IMG/VR virus record: IMGVR_UViG_3300034137_000033
Span: 1-50,808 of that record
Strand: one strand, 5' to 3'
Source of the DNA: a virus
DNA length: 50,808 nucleotides
Below the pieces are notes generated by a model, which ran no database searches, was not told where the DNA came from, and was given only the letters and a program-made list of their open reading frames with translations. A program made the position numbers and the translations under genes. Shown piece by piece: positions 1-7,783 of the stretch. Each line of letters begins with the position of its first letter. The stretch's first letter is position 1.

Positions 1-88
1 GCGGAGCAAGATTCTGTTTGAGATAAGGGGTTTGCAAGCTTGCTTCGAGGAAGCTGGATGTATATCCTCCCTGCTCTTCTGCAACACC
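1..88. other. Host flank upstream of the disrupted tRNA-Leu
   Basis: This is host chromosome immediately 5' of the split tRNA gene. No coding region or complete RNA gene is visible in these 88 bases. It presumably carries the promoter of the original tRNA-Leu, but no convincing -10/-35 pair was identified. Confidence 0.5.
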
Positions 89-127
89 GCCCCGATGGCG
101 AAATTGGTAGACGCAAGGGACTTAAAA
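89..127 (+). pseudogene. 5' half of host tRNA-Leu(UAA), split by integration
   Basis: The sequence has the acceptor strand GCCCCGA, a leucine-type D arm and an anticodon stem AGGGA followed by the loop CTTAAAA. It then stops matching a tRNA. The missing 3' half is at 50682-50736. Joining 89-127 to 50691-50736 gives an 85-nt tRNA-Leu in which the acceptor (GCCCCGA/TCGGGGC) and anticodon (AGGGA/TCCCT) stems pair perfectly. The tRNA is therefore interrupted in the anticodon loop and cannot function here. Confidence 0.93.
119..127 (+). other. attL core (GACTTAAAA)
   Basis: These nine bases are identical to 50682-50690 at the other end of the element and correspond to the anticodon loop plus adjacent stem bases of tRNA-Leu(UAA). 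Flanking bases differ on both sides, so the 9-bp match defines the visible crossover region. The seven loop bases CTTAAAA match the 7-bp overlap typical of integrases that use the anticodon loop. Confidence 0.85.
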
Positions 128-256
128 GCATTTGAGTGTCAACACCCCTCGCATCACGCCCTCATCTTCCGTATCACCTCCACCACCCCGTAAACGCTAG
201 GCCTCGGCGCACCTTGTTGCCGAAAACATCAGCCTCCCCAAACCGACATTTTTTGT

Positions 257-314
257 CCTTGGTAGCTATTTGGGAGCTGGAGCTCAAAATCAGGCCATCT
301 CTCGCCATCTTTCG
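257..314 (+). repeat. attL arm-type direct repeats (candidate integrase/Xis sites)
   Basis: CTTGGTAGCT followed by TTGGGAGC occurs at 258-276 and again at 50478-50496. CTTGGTAGCT recurs at 50499. CCATCTCTCG occurs at 295-304 with a near-copy CCATCTTTCG directly after it, and again at 50556-50565. The repeats lie in the same orientation on both attachment arms, as arm-type binding sites of tyrosine integrases do. Binding is inferred. Confidence 0.6.
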
Positions 315-418
315 ACTGCTTATCTAAGCTCTCGACAAATTATTTTTCATCTTTCTCAAAAATATTTTCTTACAGATTCCGGCTCCCAAGCCATCGCCCC
401 GAGCTTTCTGCAGGCGAT

Positions 419-447
419 AAAAAACCCGGTCGCTGGGCCAGGTTTTT
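419..447 (-). terminator. Bidirectional-type terminator after the excisionase gene
   Basis: A-run, then a stem of AAAAACC and GGTC paired with GGCC and GGTTTTT around a GCTG loop, with one C/A mismatch, ending in a T-run. It sits about 70 nt past the stop of the leftward xis-like gene and would stop its transcript. The A-run/T-run symmetry means it could also act rightward. Confidence 0.75.
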
Positions 448-518
448 GGGGAGTGCCAGGGCGTCGTGCCAGAGCCTCGATGAGCATCGTGCTCGCAGGT
501 GTTTCAGGTAATGATGTC

Positions 519-707
519 TTAGGCTGGGCAGTACATCGTCTGCGAAAAGCGCACTACGTCTTCACGCTTGTAAAAGACTCGGCGAGTGATGTGCTTATGA
601 GCTGGGAGATCATCCTTGAACTTTCCGATGTAGCGCCAGAATCGCAGCGTCTCGGCAGACACACCAAGAATTTCCGCAGCTTCGCGGGGGTTCAGATATT
701 CCGACAT
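519..707 (-). CDS. Excisionase-like MerR/AlpA-type DNA-binding protein
   Basis: This 62-aa protein consists almost entirely of a winged helix-turn-helix of the MerR/AlpA/excisionase superfamily. The N-terminus reads YLNPREAAEILGVSAETLRFW, followed by a basic stretch and VFYKREDV. Small proteins of this kind bend DNA at attachment sites or act as transcriptional regulators. In the prophage it is 400 bp from attL. In the circular form it would lie next to the integrase across attP, the usual int-xis arrangement. The ATG is preceded by AAAGGAAAG. A leftward terminator follows at 419-447. It could instead be a regulator of the early genes; the HTH call is firm, the excisionase role is inferred from position. 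Confidence 0.75.
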   Translation of the reverse strand: MSEYLNPREAAEILGVSAETLRFWRYIGKFKDDLPAHKHITRRVFYKREDVVRFSQTMYCPA

Positions 708-822
708 TCATCTTTCCTTTTATACGCGTTGAGATTGCAAACCAGGGTCTCTACCCCCGACTTGTCAATTCACGGTAATTGTTTGGAAAGTGGCCGTCAA
801 GGCGCAGCAGCAGACTTTTCAT

Positions 823-873
823 AGTATGCTAACACCATACCTTTAATAATTATGGGTCTATTAAAAGCATACT
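823..873. promoter_or_regulatory. Inverted repeats AGTATGCT/AGCATACT and TTTAATA/TATTAAA
   Basis: AGTATGCT (823-830) is mirrored by AGCATACT (866-873). TTTAATA (842-848) is mirrored by TATTAAA (859-865). The two pairs are not concentric, so separate protein-binding sites are more likely than one hairpin. The cluster lies upstream of the leftward xis-like gene and may be its operator. Confidence 0.4.
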
Positions 874-886
874 GTTTACCGGACAT

Positions 887-925
887 AAAAAAGCCCCGAC
901 AGGTATGAGAGAGACTGTCAGGGCT
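887..925 (-). terminator. Leftward terminator of the primase gene
   Basis: Read on the minus strand, AGCCCTGACAG and CTGTCGGGGCT form an 11-bp stem with one mismatch and a 12-nt loop, followed by TTTTTT. It lies about 100 nt beyond the primase stop codon. Confidence 0.85.
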
Positions 926-1023
926 ACATGATTGAAGGAAAAAAGGAGGTAAACCCTCAATCACAACTAATTATAACATGGCAGATTATATAGTGTGTGA
1001 TTTTTACTCCTTTTGTTATCAAA

Positions 1024-2322
1024 TTAAAGCGTATTTATGTGCAGGTCTCCGATTTCGTTTTGAGCCTTGAATCCGTTAGTGCCAGGTTTGTATTTGATGC
1101 GAGCCATTACTATGGCACCCTCTGCTTTCATAACATCCTGAAGCTGTTCCATCGGAGTCTTTGTGGCTTTCGCGATCTTCTGGATTGTTGAGTTGCTGAT
1201 TTTTATAGCCATATCGCTGTTTCCCCTGCCATACACTCTATGCCAAAAGTGACGACCTGCGTGCTCGCCTGACATCACTTGCAACTCCATCAGGATTGTT
1301 TCGCCGCCGCTTTTGGTTGGCTTGCTGTTGAATGACTTGAATTTGATCATCGCATCATGAGTTGGCATTGCCTCAGTTGACTGCGACTTTTTGACGACAA
1401 TAGCTGTATCGACCTGCTTCTTAAATTTTCTACGGATTGAGTTGATGTGAGACTTCGCGAAGATCTGACAGGAGCGCCATGCAGCTGCATCTTGTGACTC
1501 GCCAGGTCGCGGCCTGTTTCGTGGGTATTGCATGTCGCGGAAGTACGGATCGTCTGAGTGCTCAGTGTTATCGAACTCGAACAACCTTCTTGCGATTTCC
1601 TCTTCTGTAGCTGAAGTGATCATTCCGCCGACAATTCGATTGAGTTCGTAAGAACGTCCACGGGCTCCGGTGTTGCCGGTTGCCTTGCGTGACTCTCCTG
1701 GCTTGTAAGTCATGCTTAGTCCGTAGCTGGACTGCTGAAGCTTCAGCTCAAGCACTTCGACAGGGTCGCCTGGGTTGTAAAAGCTGATTGCATGAGCAAG
1801 GCGATCAGGATGCGCGGTGTAGACGTAGTAGCACTGCGACGGGACTCTCCAGCACGGGTCAATTGCACGCAAGAGCCTGCCATCGAGAAAGCTGTCCAGG
1901 TTCTCCATCATCGCGGCACAGATCTGGTTGTGCTCTTCATGGAAGTACGGTCGGTCAGGAGTGATTACCACACGGAACCTTGGCGCGCTTAGGGTGTGGC
2001 TGTGGCTCGTATAGAGGAAGTGCTCAAGACCCAGGTCAAGGAGCGCGTCCTCGATCTCTTCAAGCGCGATCATGTCGTCGTCATACCCCTCACCAAGTTT
2101 CTGGTCGATGTCGAAGATGATCAAAGAAGACGAGACCACATTGAGGTCGCTGCGCGCCGGGATGTTAAAACTGGCCGGTACGAACGTCATGGCATTCGTT
2201 TTCTCGACCAAAACCTTTGGCTGTTCAAAGTGCTTTTCGAACAGCGTTTTTAATGAGTCAGCTGACTTGTTCGAAACGTAGTTCGTTGAGGCAGTCGTCT
2301 GTGTTGCATATCTAATGGTCAT
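1024..2322 (-). CDS. AEP-type DNA primase with C-terminal DUF669-like domain
   Basis: This 432-aa protein has the hallmarks of the archaeo-eukaryotic primase fold found in phages and plasmids. They are an acidic DID motif at residues 71-73 within LIIFDID, a histidine-containing strand near 106-119 (SHSHT then PRFRVV), and a further conserved region near 155-167. It would make primers for phage DNA synthesis. The last ~110 residues (KFKSFNSKPTKSGG then GEHAGRHFW) resemble the DUF669 single-strand-binding-like phage family, so this may be a primase-SSB fusion. The ATG follows GGAAAGAG. It is transcribed divergently from the helicase gene from a promoter that mirrors the helicase promoter. The AEP call is based on motifs; the DUF669 relation is less certain. 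Confidence 0.7.
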   Translation of the reverse strand: MTIRYATQTTASTNYVSNKSADSLKTLFEKHFEQPKVLVEKTNAMTFVPASFNIPARSDLNVVSSSLIIFDIDQKLGEGYDDDMIALEEIEDALLDLGLEHFLYTSHSHTLSAPRFRVVITPDRPYFHEEHNQICAAMMENLDSFLDGRLLRAIDPCWRVPSQCYYVYTAHPDRLAHAISFYNPGDPVEVLELKLQQSSYGLSMTYKPGESRKATGNTGARGRSYELNRIVGGMITSATEEEIARRLFEFDNTEHSDDPYFRDMQYPRNRPRPGESQDAAAWRSCQIFAKSHINSIRRKFKKQVDTAIVVKKSQSTEAMPTHDAMIKFKSFNSKPTKSGGETILMELQVMSGEHAGRHFWHRVYGRGNSDMAIKISNSTIQKIAKATKTPMEQLQDVMKAEGAIVMARIKYKPGTNGFKAQNEIGDLHINTL

Positions 2323-2342
2323 TTGCTCTTTCCTTTTCTTTT

Positions 2343-2399
2343 GAGGCTCTCTCTTGCCTCGATGTATTCAGTATTCAAAATGAGCAAAGATGGGCGCAA
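2343..2399 (-). promoter_or_regulatory. Primase promoter, mirror copy of the helicase promoter
   Basis: Read leftward, TTGCGC (2394-2399), a 17-nt spacer and GAATAC (2371-2376) form a promoter-like unit. The 18 bp at 2370-2387 are the exact reverse complement of 2711-2728 in front of the helicase gene. Weaker identity continues into the leader (TACATC, then GAGAGCC). Confidence 0.6.
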
Positions 2400-2470
2400 C
2401 TACTTTTTTATTTATTTGGGCTGCCGAGAGCTTAGGGCAGCTGTTGAGTGTGTGTCTTCCGTATTTCTGC

Positions 2471-2482
2471 GCTGAGCTCAGC
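2471..2482. promoter_or_regulatory. 12-bp palindrome GCTGAGCTCAGC
   Basis: A perfect 12-bp palindrome lies in the middle of the divergent replication control region. The identical sequence occurs at 50634-50645 beside attR. It could be an operator; no binding protein can be assigned. Confidence 0.3.
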
Positions 2483-2500
2483 TTCAAGGGGGTTCACAAA

Positions 2501-2632
2501 AAGTTTTTCTTAGTCATGCTGGGGTAAGCAGCCACCCCATCTACCTGTCTTCACTTTCTTATTTCTTATAAATAGAGAGGTAGTAGATGGGGTGATGGGA
2601 CAATAAAACCGTTGGTTCAGAGAAACGCTTTT
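2501..2632 (+). ncRNA. Duplicated hairpin-plus-box noncoding element, copy A
   Basis: CACCCCATCTAC (2533-2544) pairs with GTAGATGGGGTG (2583-2594), a perfect 12-bp stem with a 38-nt loop. It is followed after 24 nt by AGAGAAACGCTTTT (2619-2632), preceded by an ATAAAACCGTTGGTT-type stretch. The same arrangement recurs at 27974-28139. Both copies lie upstream of rightward genes. It lies between the twin promoters, upstream of the helicase promoter. Function unknown; an RNA or a protein-binding element are both possible. Confidence 0.5.
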
Positions 2633-2698
2633 GATCTGCCCTGTCTGGATATAGGTATACCCAAGTTAATTATTTTTGCCTAACTTGCAATAAGCATC

Positions 2699-2756
2699 TT
2701 GTTTCACTGCTTGCTCATTTTGAATACTAGCTACATCAGGGGAATGAGAGAGCCCC
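2699..2756 (+). promoter_or_regulatory. Helicase promoter, mirror copy of the primase promoter
   Basis: TTGTTT (2699-2704), a 17-nt spacer and GAATAC (2722-2727) have the same geometry as the leftward primase promoter. The 18 bp at 2711-2728 are the reverse complement of 2370-2387. The leader then contains TACATC and GAGAGAGCC, as on the other side. Confidence 0.6.
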
Positions 2757-2776
2757 TAAAATTGAGGAAATACATA

Positions 2777-5056
2777 ATGAACAATGCAACTTCATCACAA
2801 ACTGTCATCATCGAGAACAACAAGGACGCACTTGCTGTTGCTCTTGAGCTCAGAGAGTACAAAAACACTACTCGACTGATGACTATCGACGGAAACGTCC
2901 TGAACGCTGTCTCAGTAGCCTATAAAACAGCTTCTGGACTACACAGCGCTAACGACGGTCAGATCACCCGGTCGATTTACAACATGTCAAAGATCGCAAT
3001 CGCCTTGATGATCGTTAAAGCTGACAGCAGCGACAAAGCCTTTGACACAGCAGCGTTCGAAATCGCCCGTGACGTATTTGTATCCGGGAAAACCCAGGAG
3101 AAAGCTCAGGCACTCGCTGAAGCAACTGGACGCACTCAAGACGCATGCACTTCGGAGATCAACAGCAAGCTCGAATTCCTGACGGGCAGGATGAACTCTA
3201 AGACCAACCCCCTGACCGACGCCGGGGTGAATATCGAAAGCATGGAAGCCATTCGTGATGAGTTTCTTGTGTCAGGCGGCAAGTTTTTGGTGTGTGCCGG
3301 AACTGGCGAAGGCAAGTCGTCAAAGATCAACCAGCCCGTCATCCAACGCTACATCGACACCGGCAGAAAAGTTCTGGTGATCTCCCACAGGCGCTCGATC
3401 AACAAAACCCTGGCCAACATCGAGGGCATCGTCAGCTACGACGAGTGCAACGATCCCAGCGACCTGCAAAACGCAAAAGGCCTGAAGATTGTCGTCAACT
3501 CGCTCACTGCACTGAAATTCAAACGCTTCATCCAGTCAGTCGACTTGGTTGTCATCGACGAAGCTTCCCAAGTGATCTCGCACGTCCTGGGCGGCGAAGT
3601 AAAAAACCGCCAGGCTGTCTGGGAAACCCTGAATTTTGTCGTCAAAAACACGCCAAACGTCATCATGGCGGACGCTGACATCGACGCACGTTGCGCAGAG
3701 ATGATCGGGCCTGGCTACAAGCTTTTCAAGAAGCCAACTGCTCACGCTGGTATTACTGTGCAGATCGGCGACATCAACCACGTGCGTGCCCTTGCCGTAG
3801 AGGCTGCTACTGGCAGAAAAGCTGATCCTGCGAACGATATTACTGAGCTAGCGGCTACGACCGTGCTGATTGCTTGTGACGCCGTAAAAGAGGCAATGGC
3901 CCTTGCCAAAGCCATCGAGAAGCAAGGTGGCCCTGCGGCGCTGGTAGTCACCGCTGACAACGCTCAGTGGCCAGAGCAAGCTGCCTTCATCGCGAACCCA
4001 AATGTATCGAGTCACAGGGTCGTCATCTACAGTCCTGTGATCACTTCAGCCCTGTCGATCACTTCCGGCCACTTCAAAGCTCACTTCGGGGTGTTCCAAG
4101 GCCAGGTGGTGCCAAGCGATGCGATCCAGATGCTTCGCCGCGACCGCACTGCCACGTCCTTTGTGGTAGGCATCAAACAACCCCAGTACAGCAAGTCTGA
4201 AGCTGTTGAGGCGGCGTACAAGTGCAAGCCCGTGTGCCTCGACGACCTGCTCGCGACCCTGAGCTTCAAGGAAGGCGAACGAGCTAAAGCCGAAGCTCTC
4301 GTGCGATCAGAACTCAGTGCTCTGCAGTTCCAGTTCCTGGAGTACACGCATCGCAAAAACGAAGCCTGGTTGCGCGACAACATTCAAAGCACGTTGCCTG
4401 CCAGCCTCTTGGCACGTGGATTCGCTGTCGAGGTTCTGGAGCATGACGATGACCTATCTCTGGCCGGATTCAAAGCAGACAGTCAGTCCCGCAAGGCTGT
4501 TAAGCGTGACGTAGCCAAAGGCCTCAATCACGCCGTCAAGGCTGACCCAGTGACTGCTCAGCGTGTACAAGAGTTCGGCTCGGTAAATGAACAGGAATAC
4601 TTGGAGGCGTCTCGTGCAAGTGCAATTGAGGTGATGAAGGTATCGGACTTTGATCTGGGTGACGCGATGATCTGGGGGCATGGCGAAGGTGAATCCAAAA
4701 TCATCAAATTCCGTGAACTGATGAGCACCACCGAAGCCCTTGGCGCAACAGATGAGCGCAGCTCCAAACGAGTGATGGCCATGCTGAAGCCAGCTTTCGA
4801 GGTCATGACCACCGGCAACACATGGACGGGCACTGAAAGCGTTGCGCTGTTCGACACCTTGAACGCGATTCGCACTGACGTCCTCAAAGCCGGAATTAGG
4901 ATGAGCTCGGCAAAAAGCGATCAAGCCAAGAAAGCCGACATTACTAAGATCTTCAACCAGCTTGGACTTGTCGTCAAAAAGCACGAGACAACGAACAAGC
5001 AGTTCTTCTACACAATTAGCCCGAAATCACTGGCTCAAATGACCCGCTACATCTGA
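2777..5056 (+). CDS. SF2 helicase / origin-of-replication-binding-type protein
   Basis: This 759-aa protein has a Walker A motif (GTGEGKSS) near residue 176, a following LVISHRRS motif, and a Walker B LVVIDEAS near residue 260. The pattern matches superfamily 2 helicases, particularly plasmid and viral origin-binding or replication helicases. It probably unwinds phage DNA at the origin. The C-terminal ~350 residues match nothing I recognise. I chose the ATG at 2777 because GAGGAAA precedes it; an upstream in-frame TTG at 2699 lies inside the promoter. It is the first gene of the rightward replication unit and is divergent from the primase, which suggests that the two form the replication machinery. 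Confidence 0.7.
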   Translation: MNNATSSQTVIIENNKDALAVALELREYKNTTRLMTIDGNVLNAVSVAYKTASGLHSANDGQITRSIYNMSKIAIALMIVKADSSDKAFDTAAFEIARDVFVSGKTQEKAQALAEATGRTQDACTSEINSKLEFLTGRMNSKTNPLTDAGVNIESMEAIRDEFLVSGGKFLVCAGTGEGKSSKINQPVIQRYIDTGRKVLVISHRRSINKTLANIEGIVSYDECNDPSDLQNAKGLKIVVNSLTALKFKRFIQSVDLVVIDEASQVISHVLGGEVKNRQAVWETLNFVVKNTPNVIMADADIDARCAEMIGPGYKLFKKPTAHAGITVQIGDINHVRALAVEAATGRKADPANDITELAATTVLIACDAVKEAMALAKAIEKQGGPAALVVTADNAQWPEQAAFIANPNVSSHRVVIYSPVITSALSITSGHFKAHFGVFQGQVVPSDAIQMLRRDRTATSFVVGIKQPQYSKSEAVEAAYKCKPVCLDDLLATLSFKEGERAKAEALVRSELSALQFQFLEYTHRKNEAWLRDNIQSTLPASLLARGFAVEVLEHDDDLSLAGFKADSQSRKAVKRDVAKGLNHAVKADPVTAQRVQEFGSVNEQEYLEASRASAIEVMKVSDFDLGDAMIWGHGEGESKIIKFRELMSTTEALGATDERSSKRVMAMLKPAFEVMTTGNTWTGTESVALFDTLNAIRTDVLKAGIRMSSAKSDQAKKADITKIFNQLGLVVKKHETTNKQFFYTISPKSLAQMTRYI

Positions 5057-5191
5057 TTCATCAAGCGCCATGGAGGGCGCATTAATATACCCAATATAAA
5101 TATTTCGACAAACTTGCTCTGCGCTATTGAATGGCCAAATGCTCATATTTATTATGGAAGGTATAGCAAGAATAAAAAAAGGAAAAGCTAT

Positions 5192-5863
5192 ATGACTGCG
5201 TTTATTGACCTGAGCAACACCTCATATACTGATGAAATCGACATGACTGAAGTCGATGAAGTTAGGACATGCTTGCTCAAGCCCTGGGGATTCAAAGAGC
5301 TCAACAGAGACCTACTTCGAAACATTGCAGAGACTTGTCTTATCGCATTGCACAAGGTCGCATGGAACGAACATAACGCACAGCGATTCAACAACAAGGT
5401 CGTCACGCAAGATGATGTTATCTTTCAGCCATCTCTGCCACCTGTACCAAGGCCATACCGTAGCTGGCCTGAAGCGTATATCATGATCTTCGGTGGTCTT
5501 CAGGATTGCGAGTACGAACCCAAAAGCTCAAAATTTAAGTATGTGACTGAGCACACGTACCAGCCCGACTCTGTCGACCCAACCAATCCTAAGATCGTTT
5601 TCGAAATTAAGGGGGTCATTCCCACCCTGGTTGACGCCAAGAAGTACAGATCAGTCGCCGAGCAAAACGGCATCTACATCATATTCATCCTCCAAGAGAA
5701 GGACATCATCTGCCCATGGTCTAGACCCCGTAAGGATGGCACTCGGATGACTCTGGAAGAGTGGATGGGTAAGGAGAAGTTCGAATACTGCTACCAGGGC
5801 GAGGAAGACGCTTTTCGTAAGACGGATAAGTATAGGAAGCTAGTCGCCACATTCGGCAAGTAA
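5192..5863 (+). CDS. T7 endonuclease I-like Holliday junction resolvase
   Basis: This 223-aa protein carries the PD-(D/E)XK signature of the T7 gp3 family: TYQPD with D126, followed by FEIKG with E138 and K140. It then has a DAKKY segment matching the region after the catalytic core in T7 endonuclease I. An acidic residue near position 94 (WPEAY) may be the fourth metal ligand. Such enzymes cut branched DNA before packaging. The ATG at 5192 follows AAAAAAAGGAAAAG. The ~90 N-terminal residues extend beyond the T7 enzyme and are unassigned. A terminator follows at 5897. It lies one gene away from a second, unrelated resolvase (RuvC-like). Confidence 0.75.
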   Translation: MTAFIDLSNTSYTDEIDMTEVDEVRTCLLKPWGFKELNRDLLRNIAETCLIALHKVAWNEHNAQRFNNKVVTQDDVIFQPSLPPVPRPYRSWPEAYIMIFGGLQDCEYEPKSSKFKYVTEHTYQPDSVDPTNPKIVFEIKGVIPTLVDAKKYRSVAEQNGIYIIFILQEKDIICPWSRPRKDGTRMTLEEWMGKEKFEYCYQGEEDAFRKTDKYRKLVATFGK

Positions 5864-5896
5864 TACTGCAACACCAAACATGACTTACAGAACACA

Positions 5897-5920
5897 AGGG
5901 CCATGATGGCTCTTTTTTTT
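5897..5920 (+). terminator. Terminator after the replication unit
   Basis: AGGGCCA, a TGA loop and TGGCTCT form a 7-bp stem with one G-T pair, directly followed by a T8 run. It separates the replication genes from the packaging genes. Confidence 0.85.
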
Positions 5921-5960
5921 GCTTAAATTTTGCGCACAAATAAAGCCTTTATATTAGTGT

Positions 5961-5990
5961 TACAATATCTGCATAAGAATAATAATAAGA
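5961..5990 (+). promoter_or_regulatory. TACAAT-N11-AATAATAATAAGA leader unit before the RuvC-like gene
   Basis: TACAAT (5961-5966) is followed after exactly 11 nt by AATAATAATAAGA (5978-5990), and the start codon follows 7 nt later. The same spacing occurs at 9337, 32361 and, on the minus strand, 14815. No clear -35 box is seen 16-18 nt upstream of TACAAT. Confidence 0.6.
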
Positions 5991-5997
5991 GCGCGAC

Positions 5998-6519
5998 ATG
6001 CGAAGAATTCTTGGGGTCGATCCTGGCAAGGATGGCGGTTTATCTATCATCGATGAGCAATTCAATCTGATTGCGTCTATGCCTATGCCTGTAATCCTCG
6101 GGATCAAGAACAAAAGGAAAAGCAACAAGGTTACTAAGTTGCGTGTTGATCCTCTTCAGGTCTATGAATTCATTAGTCGCTACAAGCCCGAGATGGCAGT
6201 GGTTGAACTGGTAGGGTCGATGACTGGTGATGGTGGCGCCTCAATGTTTAGCTTCGGCGATTCATATGGAGTTGTGCGCTCACTTGCCGAGGCTTTGTGT
6301 CCTCAGGTTATCTATGCCAGGCCACAAGACTGGAAGCGCTTTCAAGGTCTATCAGGGCTCTCCAAGGAACAGGTTGCCGAGGTCGCCTACGAGGTCTTTG
6401 GCGAAGAGCAGATTTACGGCAAGCCATATAAGCGTAATGGACAAGTTAAACGTAGGGCCTTCGACGGTATATCGGACTCCTTGATGATCGCCAAATACGG
6501 CGTGAGATTCCTGGAGTAA
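5998..6519 (+). CDS. RuvC-like Holliday junction resolvase (RNase H fold)
   Basis: This 173-aa protein begins with ILGVDPGKDGG, the first catalytic strand of RuvC-type nucleases, with D8. An acidic strand follows at VVELVG near residue 69. The C-terminus ends with AFDGISDSLMIAKYG, whose aspartates fit the last catalytic motif. Such proteins are common next to phage terminase genes and trim branches from concatemers before packaging. It is the first gene after a terminator and has its own -10/leader unit. The small terminase starts 4 nt after its stop codon. Confidence 0.82.
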   Translation: MRRILGVDPGKDGGLSIIDEQFNLIASMPMPVILGIKNKRKSNKVTKLRVDPLQVYEFISRYKPEMAVVELVGSMTGDGGASMFSFGDSYGVVRSLAEALCPQVIYARPQDWKRFQGLSGLSKEQVAEVAYEVFGEEQIYGKPYKRNGQVKRRAFDGISDSLMIAKYGVRFLE

Positions 6520-6522
6520 GCC

Positions 6523-7032
6523 ATGAGTCGCACGCGCATGCTTGATAAGAAGCTTCTCCGTGAAATCGTGAAAGGTGTCGAAAGAACCTCCACGGTCGAG
6601 CTCGCCTGCGCGATTGCCAAGATTTCTGAAGCGGCATTTTACAAGTGGCAGGCTATGGGCCGAGAGCTGTTAGAGACCATTGAGCAAGGCAATGATATCG
6701 ATGCTGCCGACGAGATTTACGTCGAGTTTGTGGAGTCGATTGAGCGTGCTCGATACATTTCGTGCCTCCCTGCTGTGGATACCATCCAGAAAGCAATCAA
6801 GATGGGTGACGTGAAGGCAGCGGAAAAATTCCTGTCACGCCGTATGCCTGGTCAGTTCGGTGACTACGAGCGCAAAGAGGTCACGATTAAAAGTGATTCC
6901 AACCTTGATGACGGCACTGGCATCGCTCTGGTTACTACGCTAGCTGCCGGCCAAGACCTGGATCAGCTACTCCAACAACAGCAATCCGACGCGCTTTTGC
7001 TCGCAAAAACAAAAACAAGTGAACTCTCATAA
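6523..7032 (+). CDS. Terminase small subunit
   Basis: This 169-aa protein has an N-terminal helix-turn-helix-like region (ELACAIAKISEAAFYKW), a helical middle and a segment KFLSRRMPGQFGDYERKEVTI. The last is typical of small terminases, where RRxPxxW/F precedes the C-terminal part. It recognises phage DNA and delivers it to the large subunit. The C-terminus is rich in Q, L and K. Its start codon lies 4 nt after the RuvC-like gene. The large subunit is separated from it by a peptidase-like gene. Confidence 0.72.
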   Translation: MSRTRMLDKKLLREIVKGVERTSTVELACAIAKISEAAFYKWQAMGRELLETIEQGNDIDAADEIYVEFVESIERARYISCLPAVDTIQKAIKMGDVKAAEKFLSRRMPGQFGDYERKEVTIKSDSNLDDGTGIALVTTLAAGQDLDQLLQQQQSDALLLAKTKTSELS

Positions 7033-7044
7033 TAATAAGAAAGG
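7029..7044 (+). promoter_or_regulatory. AATAATAAGAAAGG leader of the peptidase-like gene
   Basis: ATAATAATAAGAAAGG overlaps the end of the small terminase gene and ends in the ribosome-binding site, 7 nt before the ATG at 7052. No TACAAT-like box precedes it, so here the motif acts, if at all, at the RNA level. Confidence 0.5.
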
Positions 7045-7051
7045 CATTCAA

Positions 7052-7678
7052 ATGATTAAGCAAAGAAGTTGGGGCGATTGCGGGGTTGCTGCCCTGGCAA
7101 ACTCGATCAGGTTTTCTCCGTCGTACGAAGCAGCTTTGGAGATGCTTGGTGGTCGTGATTGCGGTATTACAATGCAAGAAATTTGCTCGGCTATTTACGA
7201 CAAAGGAAATGCCTTACCTCTTTACCTACCGCTTGACGGATTTGGGGCTGAGGCAAATATCTCTAACGCCAGAACATCCGATTTCAAAGAAACACTGGGG
7301 AAGTTTAAAGCTCACAATGGGAATAAGCGTGCAATCCTTCAAGTGAAGACAAAGTCCGGGATGCTTCATTTCATTTATTTTGATGGAGAAAATATCCATG
7401 ACCCATCTCCGTCAGCTCCACCTAGCCCGGACTTTAGTAATTACGAATCTGTGATTGATGGGGTCTTCCTGCTCGACATTTACCATTCAGGCGGCATGAT
7501 CTCCAGCAAGTCTGGTGAAAAGACCGCTGCCCAGAAGATCGCGGAGTACGAGGCTGCTCGAACAATCACGATTACTAACACAGTACAGGAGTCCCTTGAG
7601 CCCCAGGCGGGCTGTTTTATCAGTTACGGACGCGGGCCAGCCCCCACCCGCAGGTGGATTACGGACAAAGGTTTGTGA
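7052..7678 (+). CDS. C39-like cysteine peptidase
   Basis: This 208-aa protein opens with WGDCGVAALANSI, matching the catalytic-cysteine helix of papain-like C39 peptidases. It has a candidate histidine in GMLHFIYFD and an aspartate in NIHDPSPS. The ~60 C-terminal residues are unlike the peptidase core. The ATG at 7052 is chosen because it follows the AAGG of the repeated leader motif. A peptidase lodged between the two terminase genes is unusual. It may process a virion protein or act on a host peptide. A non-catalytic role cannot be excluded. Confidence 0.62.
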   Translation: MIKQRSWGDCGVAALANSIRFSPSYEAALEMLGGRDCGITMQEICSAIYDKGNALPLYLPLDGFGAEANISNARTSDFKETLGKFKAHNGNKRAILQVKTKSGMLHFIYFDGENIHDPSPSAPPSPDFSNYESVIDGVFLLDIYHSGGMISSKSGEKTAAQKIAEYEAARTITITNTVQESLEPQAGCFISYGRGPAPTRRWITDKGL

Positions 7679-7783
7679 TCAAACAGTGCCAGGCGCTTGT
7701 GCGCAAACAGGCTGTTTCGTGTGCGGTACGGGAAGGTGCTTTGTGATCCGTATACGGGACACTAAGGCCGGAAAGGTGCGCTT

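Larger units (their letters stand above)
128..518. other. attL arm; no gene seen
   Basis: There is no credible coding region. Open frames here have no ribosome-binding site and no recognisable protein. The stretch contains short direct repeats shared with the right end of the element (257-314) and a hairpin terminator (419-447). Confidence 0.6.
708..1023. other. Intergenic region with operator-like repeats and primase terminator
   Basis: No gene is seen. It contains the putative promoter side of the xis-like gene, inverted repeats at 823-873 and the terminator of the primase transcript at 887-925. Confidence 0.5.

Noticed and set aside
270-824. Rightward open frame of 184 codons over the attL arm
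   Set aside because: It crosses the arm repeats, a terminator and the xis-like gene on the other strand. No ribosome-binding site and low-complexity composition.
2501-2632. Known self-cleaving ribozyme (hammerhead, pistol) or retron
   Set aside because: The required core motifs are absent and there is no reverse transcriptase in the window.
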